Positions 34,327 to 43,623 of a stretch of 64,000 nucleotides of DNA are shown one piece after another. This DNA is from an uncultured Bacteroidales bacterium (GTDB lineage Bacteria > Bacteroidota > Bacteroidia > Bacteroidales > UBA932). The notes beneath the pieces were generated by a model. The model was not told the origin of the DNA. It ran no database searches and saw only the letters and a program-made list of their open reading frames with translations. The stretch spans positions 310,001-374,000 of the forward strand of contig CAKVAS010000002.1 in assembly GCA_934725015.1 (NCBI GenBank). The letters are read 5' to 3'. A program made the position numbers and the translations under genes. The number at the start of each line of letters is the position of its first letter. Positions within the stretch are counted from its first letter, which is position 1.

Positions 34327-36141
34327 ATGAACAGAATTTTCAAGATATTCCTGAACAGATATTTCCCCCTCCTTCCGGCGGGCATTGTACTCGGCGTGAT
34401 GATTTTCTCGCATTCTTGCGCCAACACGACGACACCCCCGAGCGGAGGAGCGAAGGACACGATTCCCCCGGTCATCAAGAAGGTGAATCCCGCCGACGGA
34501 ACCATAAATGTGCCGACGCACAAGACGAAGCTCAGGTTTTCGTTCAATGAATATGTGGTCGTGAAGGATCCTGCGGGAATCTATCTCTCCCCTCCTCTGG
34601 AGAAGCGTCCGAAATACAAGATTGAAGGAAAGAGCGTCGTCGTGTCGTTCGAGAGCGACCTTGACTCCAACCGGACATACACCCTCGACCTCACGAACGC
34701 GATTGCCGACAACAATGAGGGGAATATGTTTCCGGGATATACGCTCGTGTTCTCGACCGGCTCCGGCATCGACTCGATGATGGTCACCGGAACGGTTCAG
34801 GACTGCAACACTCTGAAGCCCATAAAGGGAGCCACCGTCATGCTCTACAAGGACCAGGCGGACTCGGCAATCTTCCTCCGGCGTCCGGTGGCCTCGGCAA
34901 AGACCGACGACTGGGGATATTTCGCGGTCCGCAACATTCAGGACACCGTCTATCGTATGTATGCCGTCGTGGATGAGAACGGAAACAACAAATACGACCC
35001 CGAGAGCGAAAAGGTCGCCTTCATTGACACTCTGGTGCGTCCTGTGCAGAAGGTCGCCGACTCCCTGCCGGAACTTCAGAAATATGACATGAAGGACACG
35101 CTTGCCTGCCTCGCGAGGAAATCGGAGCACACCCTGAACATTTTCAAGGAGAAACCGAGCAAGCAGATGATTGTCAACAAGGAACGTCTCGGCGAGAGGA
35201 CGGCCTACATAACTTTCATGGCGCCTTATGCGCAGGTGGATTCCATCTGGATTAAGGGTGTTCCCCGCGAAAAGCTCATCACGCAGTTCAACATTCAGAG
35301 GGACAGCATGGAAATCTGGGTGAACGACCCTAAGACGCAACCTGATACTTTTTTCTTGAATGTCAAGTACATGAAGACCGACACTACGGGATTCCTCACG
35401 GACTTCACCGAGGTCGTGAAGCTCACCAAGCCGCGCAAGACCGCCGCGGCCGCCCGCAAGAGCTCGAAGAAGGATCTCAAGAAGGAGGACACCCTCTGCG
35501 TATTCACGGTTGACGCCAAGCCGGAGAACATCGAGCAGTACGGATTCGTGTTCGAGTTCAAGTACCCTGTTGTGGAGACCGCGTTCGACTCGATTCAGTT
35601 CACCTCGGTCAATCCCCGCCAGCAGGAGAAGGCGGAGAAGTTCGACGTGGTGCAGGACAGCCTGAACCTGAGGAAATACACGCTCACCCCGAGGCTCCAG
35701 TATATGCAGGGATGGGAGTACAAGATGAAGGTGCCTCACCGCAAGTTCATGGACATCAACGGCTTCCGCAATGACAGCCTCGAAGTGAAGGTCAGCCTTC
35801 CGAACGACGACAAGCTCAGCACGCTGACGATGAATATGAACAATGTGCACAACAAGTACATAGTCGATTTGCTGAACGAGAAGAGGGACAAGGTGCTGCG
35901 CTCCTATATAATAGAGGGCGACAAGACGCTCGTCTTCCCCTACCTCAAGGCCGGCAAATACTCCGTCCGAATCACCGAGGACATCAACCGCAACGGAATC
36001 GTCGATACCGGCGTGCTGCTTGAGCGCCGCCAGCCCGAGAAGGTGCTGTTCTACAAACTGGAGGACGGGACATATATACTCGACATTCCGGAGATGGCGG
36101 AAATCGAGCAGACGATTGATGTAACGGAGATGTTCAAATAA
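34327..36141 (+). CDS. Ig-like (Big_5/SbsA-type) domain lipoprotein
   Basis: A 604-residue protein with signal anchor and lipobox (FSHSC, Cys about residue 31) followed by ANTTTPPSGGAKDTIPPVI, the start typical of a conserved Bacteroidota lipoprotein. Residues about 45-145 form a Big_5 Ig-like domain (PADGTINVPTHKTKLRFSFNEYV), followed by a carboxypeptidase-regulatory-like fold (GTVQDCNTLKPIKGATVML). The remainder is beta-rich, with KAGKYSVRITEDINRNGIVDTG near the end. Function is unknown; the gene is conserved with envelope and housekeeping genes. It is 42 bp after the Rel gene and 13 bp before the next one. Confidence 0.88.
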   Translation: MNRIFKIFLNRYFPLLPAGIVLGVMIFSHSCANTTTPPSGGAKDTIPPVIKKVNPADGTINVPTHKTKLRFSFNEYVVVKDPAGIYLSPPLEKRPKYKIEGKSVVVSFESDLDSNRTYTLDLTNAIADNNEGNMFPGYTLVFSTGSGIDSMMVTGTVQDCNTLKPIKGATVMLYKDQADSAIFLRRPVASAKTDDWGYFAVRNIQDTVYRMYAVVDENGNNKYDPESEKVAFIDTLVRPVQKVADSLPELQKYDMKDTLACLARKSEHTLNIFKEKPSKQMIVNKERLGERTAYITFMAPYAQVDSIWIKGVPREKLITQFNIQRDSMEIWVNDPKTQPDTFFLNVKYMKTDTTGFLTDFTEVVKLTKPRKTAAAARKSSKKDLKKEDTLCVFTVDAKPENIEQYGFVFEFKYPVVETAFDSIQFTSVNPRQQEKAEKFDVVQDSLNLRKYTLTPRLQYMQGWEYKMKVPHRKFMDINGFRNDSLEVKVSLPNDDKLSTLTMNMNNVHNKYIVDLLNEKRDKVLRSYIIEGDKTLVFPYLKAGKYSVRITEDINRNGIVDTGVLLERRQPEKVLFYKLEDGTYILDIPEMAEIEQTIDVTEMFK

Positions 36142-36154
36142 CTGATTATCAAGA

Positions 36155-37063
36155 ATGAAGAAATATTACATCATATTCCTCATCTTTGCGGCCTTTCTTT
36201 CGCCGGGCTTCACGGCCCACGCGCAGGACTTCGACATCGACTCCCTCGCGACGGCGCATTTCAGCGTCGATTCGCTTTCGGACGAGGTGATTGACCGCTA
36301 CGACATGAAGAAACGGAAGAGAATCAACGACTACAGCATGATCGGAGTCCAGTACGGAGTCGGGCTGAGCCGCACGCTGCTTCAGCCGGAGATTGCGAAG
36401 GAGGACATGATTCTGATGCCCTACAATGTGGGCGTGCTCTACACCCGCTACGGAAAGATGTTCGGCTACATGCCCTATTTCGGGTTTCAGGCCGGGCTCT
36501 TCTTCACGCAGGAGGGCTACAAGTTCCGGCACGACAGCAAGAAGCATACGGTTCCGGTGTTCCTCGGGGCGCAGTCTGCCGTGATGGACGTCGTGGAAGT
36601 GCCGCTGCTCGCCCACTGCCACGCCGATTTCTGGAAGATGAAGTTCATTCTGAACGCCGGCCTTTATGTCGGCTACCGGCTGAACATACGCCGCTATGCA
36701 CCGGCGATTGAGGACGAGGAACTTCAGTATGTGAACCTCACTCCCGACTACGGCTTTGATTCGGTGTCGCTAGAGAGGGAGTTCGCTTCGTTCGAGAAGC
36801 GCTTTGACTACGGAATCAAGGGCGGAGTGGGATTCGGATTCATCTTCGACCCCGTGGAGATTCACATTCAGGCGATGTACAAGCACTCGTTTTCGAGCCT
36901 GTTCGAGCCGGACTACTATAGCTCATACTATTACAGGTACTCCTATCAGCAGAACATCGTCGTCTCCGTCGGGCTGCATTTCCAACTCGGAAGGCGTGTC
37001 GGCAAGACCCGCAGGCAGCTTCGTGAGGAGGCCCGGGCGTTTGTCTATGAGGAGAAGCATTAG
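36155..37063 (+). CDS. Outer membrane beta-barrel protein (hypothetical)
   Basis: A 302-residue protein with a signal peptide (ends FTAHA-QDF). The mature region shows alternating strands with Gly/aromatic residues (YGVGLSRTLL, YMPYFGFQAGLFFTQEGYKF, GIKGGVGFGFIFDPVEIHIQAMYKHSF, NIVVSVGLHFQLG), typical of small porin-like barrels of the OMP_b-brl class. No specific function can be assigned. It lies 13 bp after the Ig-like lipoprotein gene and 12 bp before ispG, so all three share an operon. Confidence 0.82.
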   Translation: MKKYYIIFLIFAAFLSPGFTAHAQDFDIDSLATAHFSVDSLSDEVIDRYDMKKRKRINDYSMIGVQYGVGLSRTLLQPEIAKEDMILMPYNVGVLYTRYGKMFGYMPYFGFQAGLFFTQEGYKFRHDSKKHTVPVFLGAQSAVMDVVEVPLLAHCHADFWKMKFILNAGLYVGYRLNIRRYAPAIEDEELQYVNLTPDYGFDSVSLEREFASFEKRFDYGIKGGVGFGFIFDPVEIHIQAMYKHSFSSLFEPDYYSSYYYRYSYQQNIVVSVGLHFQLGRRVGKTRRQLREEARAFVYEEKH

Positions 37064-37075
37064 AAACTCAAGAAT

Positions 37076-38428
37076 ATGAAATATATAAGCAGACCCGTTA
37101 AAGTTGGCAGTGTCACGATTGGAGGCGGCACCCCGATTGTGGTGCAGACCATGTGCAATACCCACACCTCGGATGTGGAGGCTTCTTTCAGACAGTGCGT
37201 CGAGCTGGCGGATGCCGGGGCGCAGATGATTCGCCTGACGGTTCCGTCCGTCGCGCAGGTCGATTCCCTGGCGGAGATTCATTCACGCCTGAGGGCGGCC
37301 GGGATTGGGGTTCCGATTGTCGCCGACGTGCATTTCAGTTCAGAAATAGCCATTGCGGCTGCCTCCGTCGTGGAGAAGGTCCGCATCAATCCCGGGAATT
37401 TCCACCGGGACCATGACAAGGCGCGGGAGCAGTTCGCGCGTCTTGTCGCGGTCTGCAGGGAGCACGGGACGGCTATCCGAATCGGGGTGAACCACGGCTC
37501 GCTCGGGGAGCGGATTACCTCGCTCTACGGCAACACGGCCTTCGCGATGAAGGAGGCGGCTATGGAGTGGCTGCGGATGTGCAGGGACAATGATTTCGAT
37601 GCTGTGGTGGTCAGCCTCAAGGCAAGCAACACGATTGTTATGGTCGAGGCTTACCGCCTTCTGGTAGAGGCGATGGCTGCGGAGGATATGCACTACCCTC
37701 TTCATCTGGGAGTGACCGAAGCCGGGAACGGGGATGCCGGGAGAATCAAGTCCCTTGTCGGGATTTCGGCCCTGCTCGCTGACGGAATCGGGGACACGGT
37801 GCGCGTTTCGCTGACGGAGCCGCCTGTGAACGAGCTTCCTGCAGCGCAGTATCTTTCCGACCGCTATGGCCACCGCCTGCACTCATCCATGTTCCACATC
37901 TCCATGTTCGACGGAGGCCGGCGGGTGTCTGCCGTCTATAACGCTCCCTCACGCGAGAGGCTGCTCTTTGACGCTGCCTGCGATTTCGGCAAGAGACTGT
38001 TGGACAAGGAGATAGACTCATTGAAGATTGGCGGCAGCTATCTCGACGGGAACGGCGCGGCGGTGGAAGTCACCCAGGAGTTCGGGGAATATCTCGTCGA
38101 TGAACTTATGCAGGCCGCACGCCGGAGATTCTACAGGCCGGAATACATTGCCTGCCCGGGATGCGGACGCACCATGTATAATCTTCAGGATGCTTTTGAG
38201 AGAGTGAAGGCACGGACGGCGCATCTCAAGGGTATGGTGATAGCCGTGATGGGCTGCATTGTGAACGGTCCGGGCGAGATGGCGGACGCCGACTGGGGGT
38301 ATGTCGGCGAAGGCAACGGCAAGGTGTCAATCTACAAGGGCAAGGAGGCCGTCCTCAGGCACGTTCCTGAGACTGAGGCTGTTGATCGATTGTTAGAGCT
38401 AATTGAAGGGACGGAGGCGCAGAGATAA
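37076..38428 (+). CDS. ispG: 4-hydroxy-3-methylbut-2-en-1-yl diphosphate synthase IspG with reduced insertion domain
   Basis: A 450-residue IspG/GcpE, the [4Fe-4S] enzyme of the MEP isoprenoid pathway that makes HMBPP. The TIM barrel spans about residues 1-260 (VGSVTIGGGTPIVVQTMCNT, VPIVADVHFSSEIAI, KVRINPGNF, RIGVNHGSLG, LGVTEAG). The iron-sulfur domain has CPGCGRTMYNLQ and MGCIVNGPGEMADADWGYVG with the three cluster Cys. IspG of most Bacteroidota carries a large extra A* domain (about 600 residues in total); here only about 90 residues lie between barrel and cluster domain, resembling the end of that insert. It closes the ligA run. Confidence 0.95.
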   Translation: MKYISRPVKVGSVTIGGGTPIVVQTMCNTHTSDVEASFRQCVELADAGAQMIRLTVPSVAQVDSLAEIHSRLRAAGIGVPIVADVHFSSEIAIAAASVVEKVRINPGNFHRDHDKAREQFARLVAVCREHGTAIRIGVNHGSLGERITSLYGNTAFAMKEAAMEWLRMCRDNDFDAVVVSLKASNTIVMVEAYRLLVEAMAAEDMHYPLHLGVTEAGNGDAGRIKSLVGISALLADGIGDTVRVSLTEPPVNELPAAQYLSDRYGHRLHSSMFHISMFDGGRRVSAVYNAPSRERLLFDAACDFGKRLLDKEIDSLKIGGSYLDGNGAAVEVTQEFGEYLVDELMQAARRRFYRPEYIACPGCGRTMYNLQDAFERVKARTAHLKGMVIAVMGCIVNGPGEMADADWGYVGEGNGKVSIYKGKEAVLRHVPETEAVDRLLELIEGTEAQR

Positions 38429-38532
38429 GCCTTTCTTAGCGTCTCGCTTTCGCGAGACCCCTCCCAGGCTATCGCTTGGGTCCCTCCCTCTTATGGAGCC
38501 GAGGGTGGCCACAGCACGAAAGGCTTATCCCT
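38426..38532. repeat. Nested inverted repeat between convergent ispG and CNNM/CorC genes
   Basis: The outer arms, GATAAGCCTTTC (38424-38435) and GAAAGGCTTATC (38518-38529), are a perfect 12-bp inverted repeat reaching the two stop codons. Inside are a 7-bp perfect hairpin GTCTCGC-tttc-GCGAGAC (38441-38458) and CCCAGGC-tatc-GCTTGGG (38463-38480). The whole looks like a repeat-derived bidirectional terminator or REP-like element. Confidence 0.7.
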
Positions 38533-39907
38533 ACGCCTCCTTTTCGCTGTTTGGCTTAGAGTTTTTATCTGATGATTGTTCAGGTTCTTTCTCAGTCGGT
38601 TCTGTTTGGATTCTATGAACGAGAACCTTGTCGATTCTCGGGCCGTCCATGTCAACGACTTCGAGGGAGAAGCCTTCCCAGTTGATAACCTCGCCCGCTG
38701 AAGGGATGTGGCCGGTCTCGCTGAGGATAAGTCCCGCGATGGTTGTGTATTCAAAGTCCTCCATCGTGTCGTCGAGAAGGTCGAAATAGGAAAGGAAGTC
38801 ATATATCGGGCACTGGCCTTCAACAAGATAGCCGCTGGCTCCCGTAGTGTCGGGCTTTCCGTCCGCACCCATGCGGGGAACAATGTAGGGTTCGTCCTCC
38901 TCGTCGTCGTTCACGTTGCCCACAAGAGCCTCCATGATGTCCTTCAGCGAGATGAAGCCGCAGAGCGCTCCGAACTCGTCGCAGACGAGTGCGCGGGATA
39001 TGCGCTTGATCTTCATCTCCTCAAGAACCTTATAGACGGTCATGTTCTCGTGGAAATAGACTGGCTCGCGCATCATCTTCCCGAGGTCGAACCCCGTCTT
39101 GCCGTAGCAGCGCAGAAAGTCCTTGATGTTCAGAACGCCTATGACATGATCGAGGTCGTCATCACATACGGGATATTCCTCATAGATGTTTTCCTCTATC
39201 ACTTCCCTCACCTGAGCTTCCGTCATGTTCCTGTCGAGCCAGACTATGTCCTGACGCGAGGTCATGATTGTGTTCACGCTTAGGTCACCGAGAGTGAAGA
39301 CCCTCTCCACGATGTCCTGCTCCACCTCCGAAACCTCCCCGTCCTCGGTGCCCTCCTGCACGAGAGAGATGATTTCATCTTCCGTAACATTGTTGTCGTT
39401 TTCCTTGATTCCCAACATCTTCGCCACCCCGGCGGTGCTTTTTGAAAGAATCCATATGAACGGTGAGGCAATCTTGGAAAGCAGCTGCATCGGGCCGGCC
39501 ATCGCCTTCGCCACCTTCTCGGCCTTGCTCATTCCGATGCGCTTCGGCACGAGTTCCCCGAGCACGATTGAGAAATAGGTGACGATTATCACAATCAGGG
39601 TCTTGGCCAGACCGCCTGACGTCGATGCCGGAACGCCCCATCTCTCAAAGACTCCGCCAAGCGCACGTGCAATCTCGTTTCCGGAAAAGATACCGGTGAG
39701 GATTCCGATGAGCGTGATACCTATCTGGATGGTCGAAAGAAACTTGTCAGGCTCACCCGCGAGCTTCAGCGCCCGCTTCGCCTTTGTGTTACCGTCGTCC
39801 GCCTCGCTCTGGAGGCTGGATTTCCTCGCGGAAATCATCGCGATTTCAGACATCGAGAAAACCCCGTTGAGAAGAATAAGAAAGAGTATTATAAATATTT
39901 CTGTCAT
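38531..39907 (-). CDS. CNNM/CorC-type transporter-associated protein (HlyC/CorC family)
   Basis: A 458-residue protein: N-terminal DUF21/CNNM membrane domain (EIFIILFLILLNGVFSMSEIAMISARKSSLQ, FSIVLGELVPKRIGMS), a CBS pair (about residues 205-325, VNTIMTSRQDIVWLD, FHENMTVYKVLEEMKI) and a C-terminal CorC/HlyC domain (GYLVEGQCPIYDFLSYFD to GFSLEVVDMDGPRIDKVLV), with a short charged tail. The family is linked to Mg2+/Co2+ efflux; hemolysin naming is historical. Length and order are normal. It is 25 bp downstream of psd on the same strand. Confidence 0.94.
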   Translation of the reverse strand: MTEIFIILFLILLNGVFSMSEIAMISARKSSLQSEADDGNTKAKRALKLAGEPDKFLSTIQIGITLIGILTGIFSGNEIARALGGVFERWGVPASTSGGLAKTLIVIIVTYFSIVLGELVPKRIGMSKAEKVAKAMAGPMQLLSKIASPFIWILSKSTAGVAKMLGIKENDNNVTEDEIISLVQEGTEDGEVSEVEQDIVERVFTLGDLSVNTIMTSRQDIVWLDRNMTEAQVREVIEENIYEEYPVCDDDLDHVIGVLNIKDFLRCYGKTGFDLGKMMREPVYFHENMTVYKVLEEMKIKRISRALVCDEFGALCGFISLKDIMEALVGNVNDDEEDEPYIVPRMGADGKPDTTGASGYLVEGQCPIYDFLSYFDLLDDTMEDFEYTTIAGLILSETGHIPSAGEVINWEGFSLEVVDMDGPRIDKVLVHRIQTEPTEKEPEQSSDKNSKPNSEKEA

Positions 39908-39932
39908 AGTCGCTTAAAAAAGTCTGTCCCCT

Positions 39933-40589
39933 CTACTTGAGTTCCGCTATTACCGTCTCGCAGGCCCGCACGTCGTCTCCGATTTCAACCTTGATGTCGG
40001 CGTCGAGCGGCAGGTACATATCTATGCGCGAGCCGAACTTGATAATCCCGCACTGCTCGCCCTTGCGGACCGTATTGCCCGGCTTCGCGTAGCAGACTAT
40101 GCGCCTCGCGAAGGTGCCGGCAAGCTGCTTGAAGAGTATTTCCCCGTGAGCGTTCCTCATCCCCACGGACGAGTGTTCGTTGAGTTCGGAAGCCTTCGGG
40201 AGGAATGCGAGGTAGTATTTTCCCGGATGGTACTTGTAGTAGCTGACTTCACCGTCCATAGGCCAGAAATTCACGTGAACGTTGAAGAAGTTCATGTAAA
40301 TCGAGACCTGGATGCACTCCCTCTTGAGATACTCCGGTTCATAGACCTTTTCGAGGATGACAATCTCCCCGTCGGCGACTGCGGTCAGCACATTCTCCCC
40401 GGGAACTGTCTCGCGACGCGGCAGGCGGAAGAAATAGGTGATGAAGCCCATCATGAACAGCAGCACCGCAGACAGCGGAATAGAGACATAAAGCACGCCG
40501 TACAGGAAACGCCATATCAGAAACAGCAGTATGAGGCATATCAGCCACACAACTGCGATGGTCTTGTAACAATCCTTATGAATCTTCAT
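39933..40589 (-). CDS. psd: Phosphatidylserine decarboxylase
   Basis: A 218-residue protein with two N-terminal membrane segments (AVVWLICLILLFLIWRFLYGVLYVSIPLSAVLLFMMGFITYFF) and the PSD-A type core: VHVNFWPMDGEVSYYKYHPGKY, HSSVGMRNAHGEILFKQLAGTFARRIV, and IIKFGSRIDMYLPLD. The FGS triad is where autocatalytic cleavage would create the pyruvoyl group. It makes phosphatidylethanolamine, and lies downstream of cdsA, which makes the CDP-diacylglycerol precursor, consistent with one phospholipid gene cluster. Confidence 0.95.
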   Translation of the reverse strand: MKIHKDCYKTIAVVWLICLILLFLIWRFLYGVLYVSIPLSAVLLFMMGFITYFFRLPRRETVPGENVLTAVADGEIVILEKVYEPEYLKRECIQVSIYMNFFNVHVNFWPMDGEVSYYKYHPGKYYLAFLPKASELNEHSSVGMRNAHGEILFKQLAGTFARRIVCYAKPGNTVRKGEQCGIIKFGSRIDMYLPLDADIKVEIGDDVRACETVIAELK

Positions 40590-40669
40590 AATCTAAATAT
40601 TTGTTCGTCTTTCGGGTCTATATCCGATTTCATAGATCTCCAAAATACTTCTCAAATTTCAACCTAATA

Positions 40670-41530
40670 TTATAACATATCGAAGCACATCATATAGACG
40701 GTGGCGGCAGGGATGGCGACGAGGGCGCTGTCGAAACGATCCAGCATTCCGCCGTGTCCCGGAATTATGCTTCCTGAATCCTTGACGCCGCAATGCCGTT
40801 TCCACTGGGATTCGATGAGATCCCCATATACTCCGGTGACATTCATTATCGCCGCGATTGCAAGGCAGTGATACCACTGCGTCTCGCTGAACGGCAGCCA
40901 GTCGAGACAGTGCATCCCGTAGGCGGCTCCCAGGGCACAGACAAAACCGCCTATGCATCCTATCCATGACTTGTGGGGCGAAACGGACGGAAAGAGCTTC
41001 GGGCCGAACTTCTGTCCGAGGGTGCTGCCGAAGATGTAGGCCCCCACGTCGGACACCCAGATAATCACGAACATACAGAGCAGCACAAGGCCGTTGAAAT
41101 CATGCAGGGAGTCGAAGGCCACGAAATTCAGCAGAGTCCACGGAACGGCGATGTAGAGCAGTCCGGTGTAGATGTTCGCGAACATTCCGAAGTCCTTCTT
41201 GTCCTTGACATAGAGGGAGTTTATCATCACGATGAACAATGGGATGAAGGCCAGCGCGATGAAGCGCCCGGTGACGGCCTCAGTCGATTGTACCAGAAAC
41301 GTCACGGCGAACATCATGCAGCCGCCGACAATCGCGAGCAGCCTCGAACCCTTATAGACATTGCCCATGGTCATGCTGAAGAATTCCGCCATCATCATCA
41401 CGAGGGCAAACATCATCACGGCCGCGAAGATGTACTTGCCCCCTTCAAACCAGTCTCCTGACAGCAATGCCAGAAGCATCACTGTCAGGAAAACAAGTCC
41501 GGAAACTGTTCTGACTATCAGATTTTTCAT
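40670..41530 (-). CDS. cdsA: Phosphatidate cytidylyltransferase CdsA
   Basis: A 286-residue membrane protein with about eight helices and the C-terminal CTP-transferase signature (DLIESQWKRHCGVKDSGSIIPGHGGMLDRFDSALVAIP), which holds the conserved SxxKRxxxxKDxxxxxPGHGGxxDRxD pattern. It converts phosphatidate and CTP to CDP-diacylglycerol. Its ATG overlaps the ftsH stop (ATGA at 41527-41530), so it is translationally coupled to ftsH. psd follows after 80 bp. Confidence 0.97.
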   Translation of the reverse strand: MKNLIVRTVSGLVFLTVMLLALLSGDWFEGGKYIFAAVMMFALVMMMAEFFSMTMGNVYKGSRLLAIVGGCMMFAVTFLVQSTEAVTGRFIALAFIPLFIVMINSLYVKDKKDFGMFANIYTGLLYIAVPWTLLNFVAFDSLHDFNGLVLLCMFVIIWVSDVGAYIFGSTLGQKFGPKLFPSVSPHKSWIGCIGGFVCALGAAYGMHCLDWLPFSETQWYHCLAIAAIMNVTGVYGDLIESQWKRHCGVKDSGSIIPGHGGMLDRFDSALVAIPAATVYMMCFDML

Positions 41531-43602
41531 TGCTCGGTGTCTTTATCGTGTGCATTGCCGGTCTCGCCCCCGGAAGGCTCCCCGGAACCTTCTTCACCGT
41601 TCGGATTTTCACCGGAGGACTTCTCCGCGTCCTCCTGGGCTCTGGCAGCCTTCTCCTCCTCGCGGTTCTGGCTGCTGTCTGCTCCGACACGAGGTCCGAG
41701 AATGCGCTCAAGGTCATCGGCAAAGATCACCTCCTTTTCGAGCAGCAGGGCCGCAACCTCAAGAAACTCCTTCCTGTGCTCCGTGAGGAGTGAAAGGGTC
41801 TTGTCGTGGATTTCCTGCACGAGGCGCTTGACCTCCTCGTCCATGACCTCGGCCGTCTTCTCGCTGTACGGGCGGGTAAGCTCATATCCCCGGGAGCCGG
41901 TCGAGTCGTAGAACGACACCGTCCCGACCCTCTCGCTCATTCCATAGTAGCATACCATGCTGTAGGCCATCTTGGTCAGCCTCTCAAGGTCGTTCAGAGC
42001 GCCTGTCGAAGGCTGCCCGTTCACAATCTCCTCCGCGACGCGCCCGCCGATGAGCGCACACATCTCGTCCGTCATCTGAGCCTTTGTCATCAGCTGGCGT
42101 TCCTCCGGAAGGTACCACGCGGCTCCGAGAGCCTGTCCGCGAGGGACAATCGTGACCTTGAACAGAGGATTCGCGTTCGGAAGCAGCCAGCTGACCACGG
42201 CGTGACCGGCCTCGTGGTGGGCTATCGACTTCTTTTCCTCCGGAGTGATTATCTTGTCCTTGCGCTCCAGACCTCCTATTATCCTGTCAACGGCATCGAG
42301 GAAGTCCTGCCTATCCACCTTGTGCTTGTTGTGCCTTGCCGCCGTGAGGGCCGCCTCGTTGCAGACGTTCGCGATGTCGGCGCCCGAGAATCCCGGCGTG
42401 TGCTTGGCAAGGAACTCCACGTCGAAGTCCTCGGCGAGCTTTATGCCCTTGAGGTGAACCTTGAATATTTCCTCCCTCTCCTTGAGGTCCGGAAGCTCGA
42501 CGTGAATCTGACGGTCGAAGCGTCCGGCGCGGAGCAGGGCCTTGTCGAGAATGTCGGCGCGGTTGGTGGCGGCGAGGATTATGACTCCGGAATTGGTGTC
42601 GAACCCGTCCATCTCGGTAAGCAGCTGGTTCAGAGTGTTTTCCCTCTCATCATTTGATGTGAAGCCGCCGTTCTTGCTTCTTGCCCGTCCGACTGCGTCA
42701 ATCTCGTCTATGAACACGATGCATGGGGCCTTTTCCTTGGCCTGACGGAACAGGTCGCGCACCCTCGACGCGCCGACTCCCACGAACATCTCGACGAAAT
42801 CAGAACCGGAAATCGAGAAGAACGGCACGTCAGCCTCGCCTGCGACGGCCTTTGCGAGCAGGGTCTTTCCCGTGCCCGGAGGGCCCACGAGCAGCGCACC
42901 CTTAGGAATCTTGCCGCCGAGCGCCGTGTATTTCTTAGGATTCTTCAGGAAATCGACGATTTCCACGACCTCCTCCTTCGCGCCGTACAGTCCGGCGACG
43001 TCCTTGAAGGTGACCTTGTTCTTGTCCTTGTTATCGACAAGCTTTCCAGGGGTCTTCCCGACTCCGAATATTCCGCCGCCGGCCGGACCGCCCATGGACT
43101 TGCCCATCCCACGGAACATGAAGGCCCAGAAAAGAAGCAGAAGCAACGGCCAGAACAGCCAGTTCAGGACATCGACCCATGTCTTGTCATTGTTCTCGAT
43201 TACGACCTTGAAGCGCGACTCCTGCGGAAGCTGACCGTTGAGAGCGCCGAACATCTCCTCGGCGTTGAAGCTGCTTGAGACAAGGAAGAAGAAATGCGGA
43301 GACTTCTTGGGAACCTGTCCGCCGAACTTCGACTCATATTTCTGAAGCCTGTCCGGACGCACCTTGATCTTGCCCTCAAACTCGTTGCGTACAAAGTCTA
43401 TCTCCTGAATGTCCCCCTCACGGGCCATCTGCTGAACCTCCTCCCACTCAATCTTCTGCGGGTTAGCCCTGCCGTCCGAGTCCTGGAAGAACAGCATCCA
43501 GATGATGAGTCCTATGATGAGTATGTAGAACCATGAGAGATTGATGGTTATTACCTTCATCTTCCGTTTCTTGTCGCCGGAATTTTTCTTTTTATCTGCC
43601 AT
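41527..43602 (-). CDS. ftsH: ATP-dependent zinc metalloprotease FtsH
   Basis: A 691-residue inner membrane protease: two N-terminal membrane segments (FYILIIGLIIWMLFF and WLFWPLLLLLFWAFMFRGM) around a periplasmic region, AAA domain with Walker A GPPGTGKT, Walker B APCIVFIDEIDAVGR and SRH (LLRAGRFDRQ), and M41 domain with HEAGH. The tail beyond ILGPRV is Glu/Asn/Gly-rich and disordered. It degrades misfolded and regulatory membrane proteins. It is 21 bp downstream of rsfS; the order rsfS-ftsH-cdsA-psd is typical of Bacteroidota. Confidence 0.98.
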   Translation of the reverse strand: MADKKKNSGDKKRKMKVITINLSWFYILIIGLIIWMLFFQDSDGRANPQKIEWEEVQQMAREGDIQEIDFVRNEFEGKIKVRPDRLQKYESKFGGQVPKKSPHFFFLVSSSFNAEEMFGALNGQLPQESRFKVVIENNDKTWVDVLNWLFWPLLLLLFWAFMFRGMGKSMGGPAGGGIFGVGKTPGKLVDNKDKNKVTFKDVAGLYGAKEEVVEIVDFLKNPKKYTALGGKIPKGALLVGPPGTGKTLLAKAVAGEADVPFFSISGSDFVEMFVGVGASRVRDLFRQAKEKAPCIVFIDEIDAVGRARSKNGGFTSNDERENTLNQLLTEMDGFDTNSGVIILAATNRADILDKALLRAGRFDRQIHVELPDLKEREEIFKVHLKGIKLAEDFDVEFLAKHTPGFSGADIANVCNEAALTAARHNKHKVDRQDFLDAVDRIIGGLERKDKIITPEEKKSIAHHEAGHAVVSWLLPNANPLFKVTIVPRGQALGAAWYLPEERQLMTKAQMTDEMCALIGGRVAEEIVNGQPSTGALNDLERLTKMAYSMVCYYGMSERVGTVSFYDSTGSRGYELTRPYSEKTAEVMDEEVKRLVQEIHDKTLSLLTEHRKEFLEVAALLLEKEVIFADDLERILGPRVGADSSQNREEEKAARAQEDAEKSSGENPNGEEGSGEPSGGETGNAHDKDTEQ

Positions 43603-43623
43603 TTTGCGAAAATGTTTGATTCC

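Noticed and set aside
34006..35850. 614-codon minus-strand frame across the Rel and Ig-like lipoprotein genes
   Set aside because: It is antisense to two clearly conserved genes, spans their boundary, and has the His/Arg/Val/Leu-rich composition of a shadow frame in GC-rich DNA.
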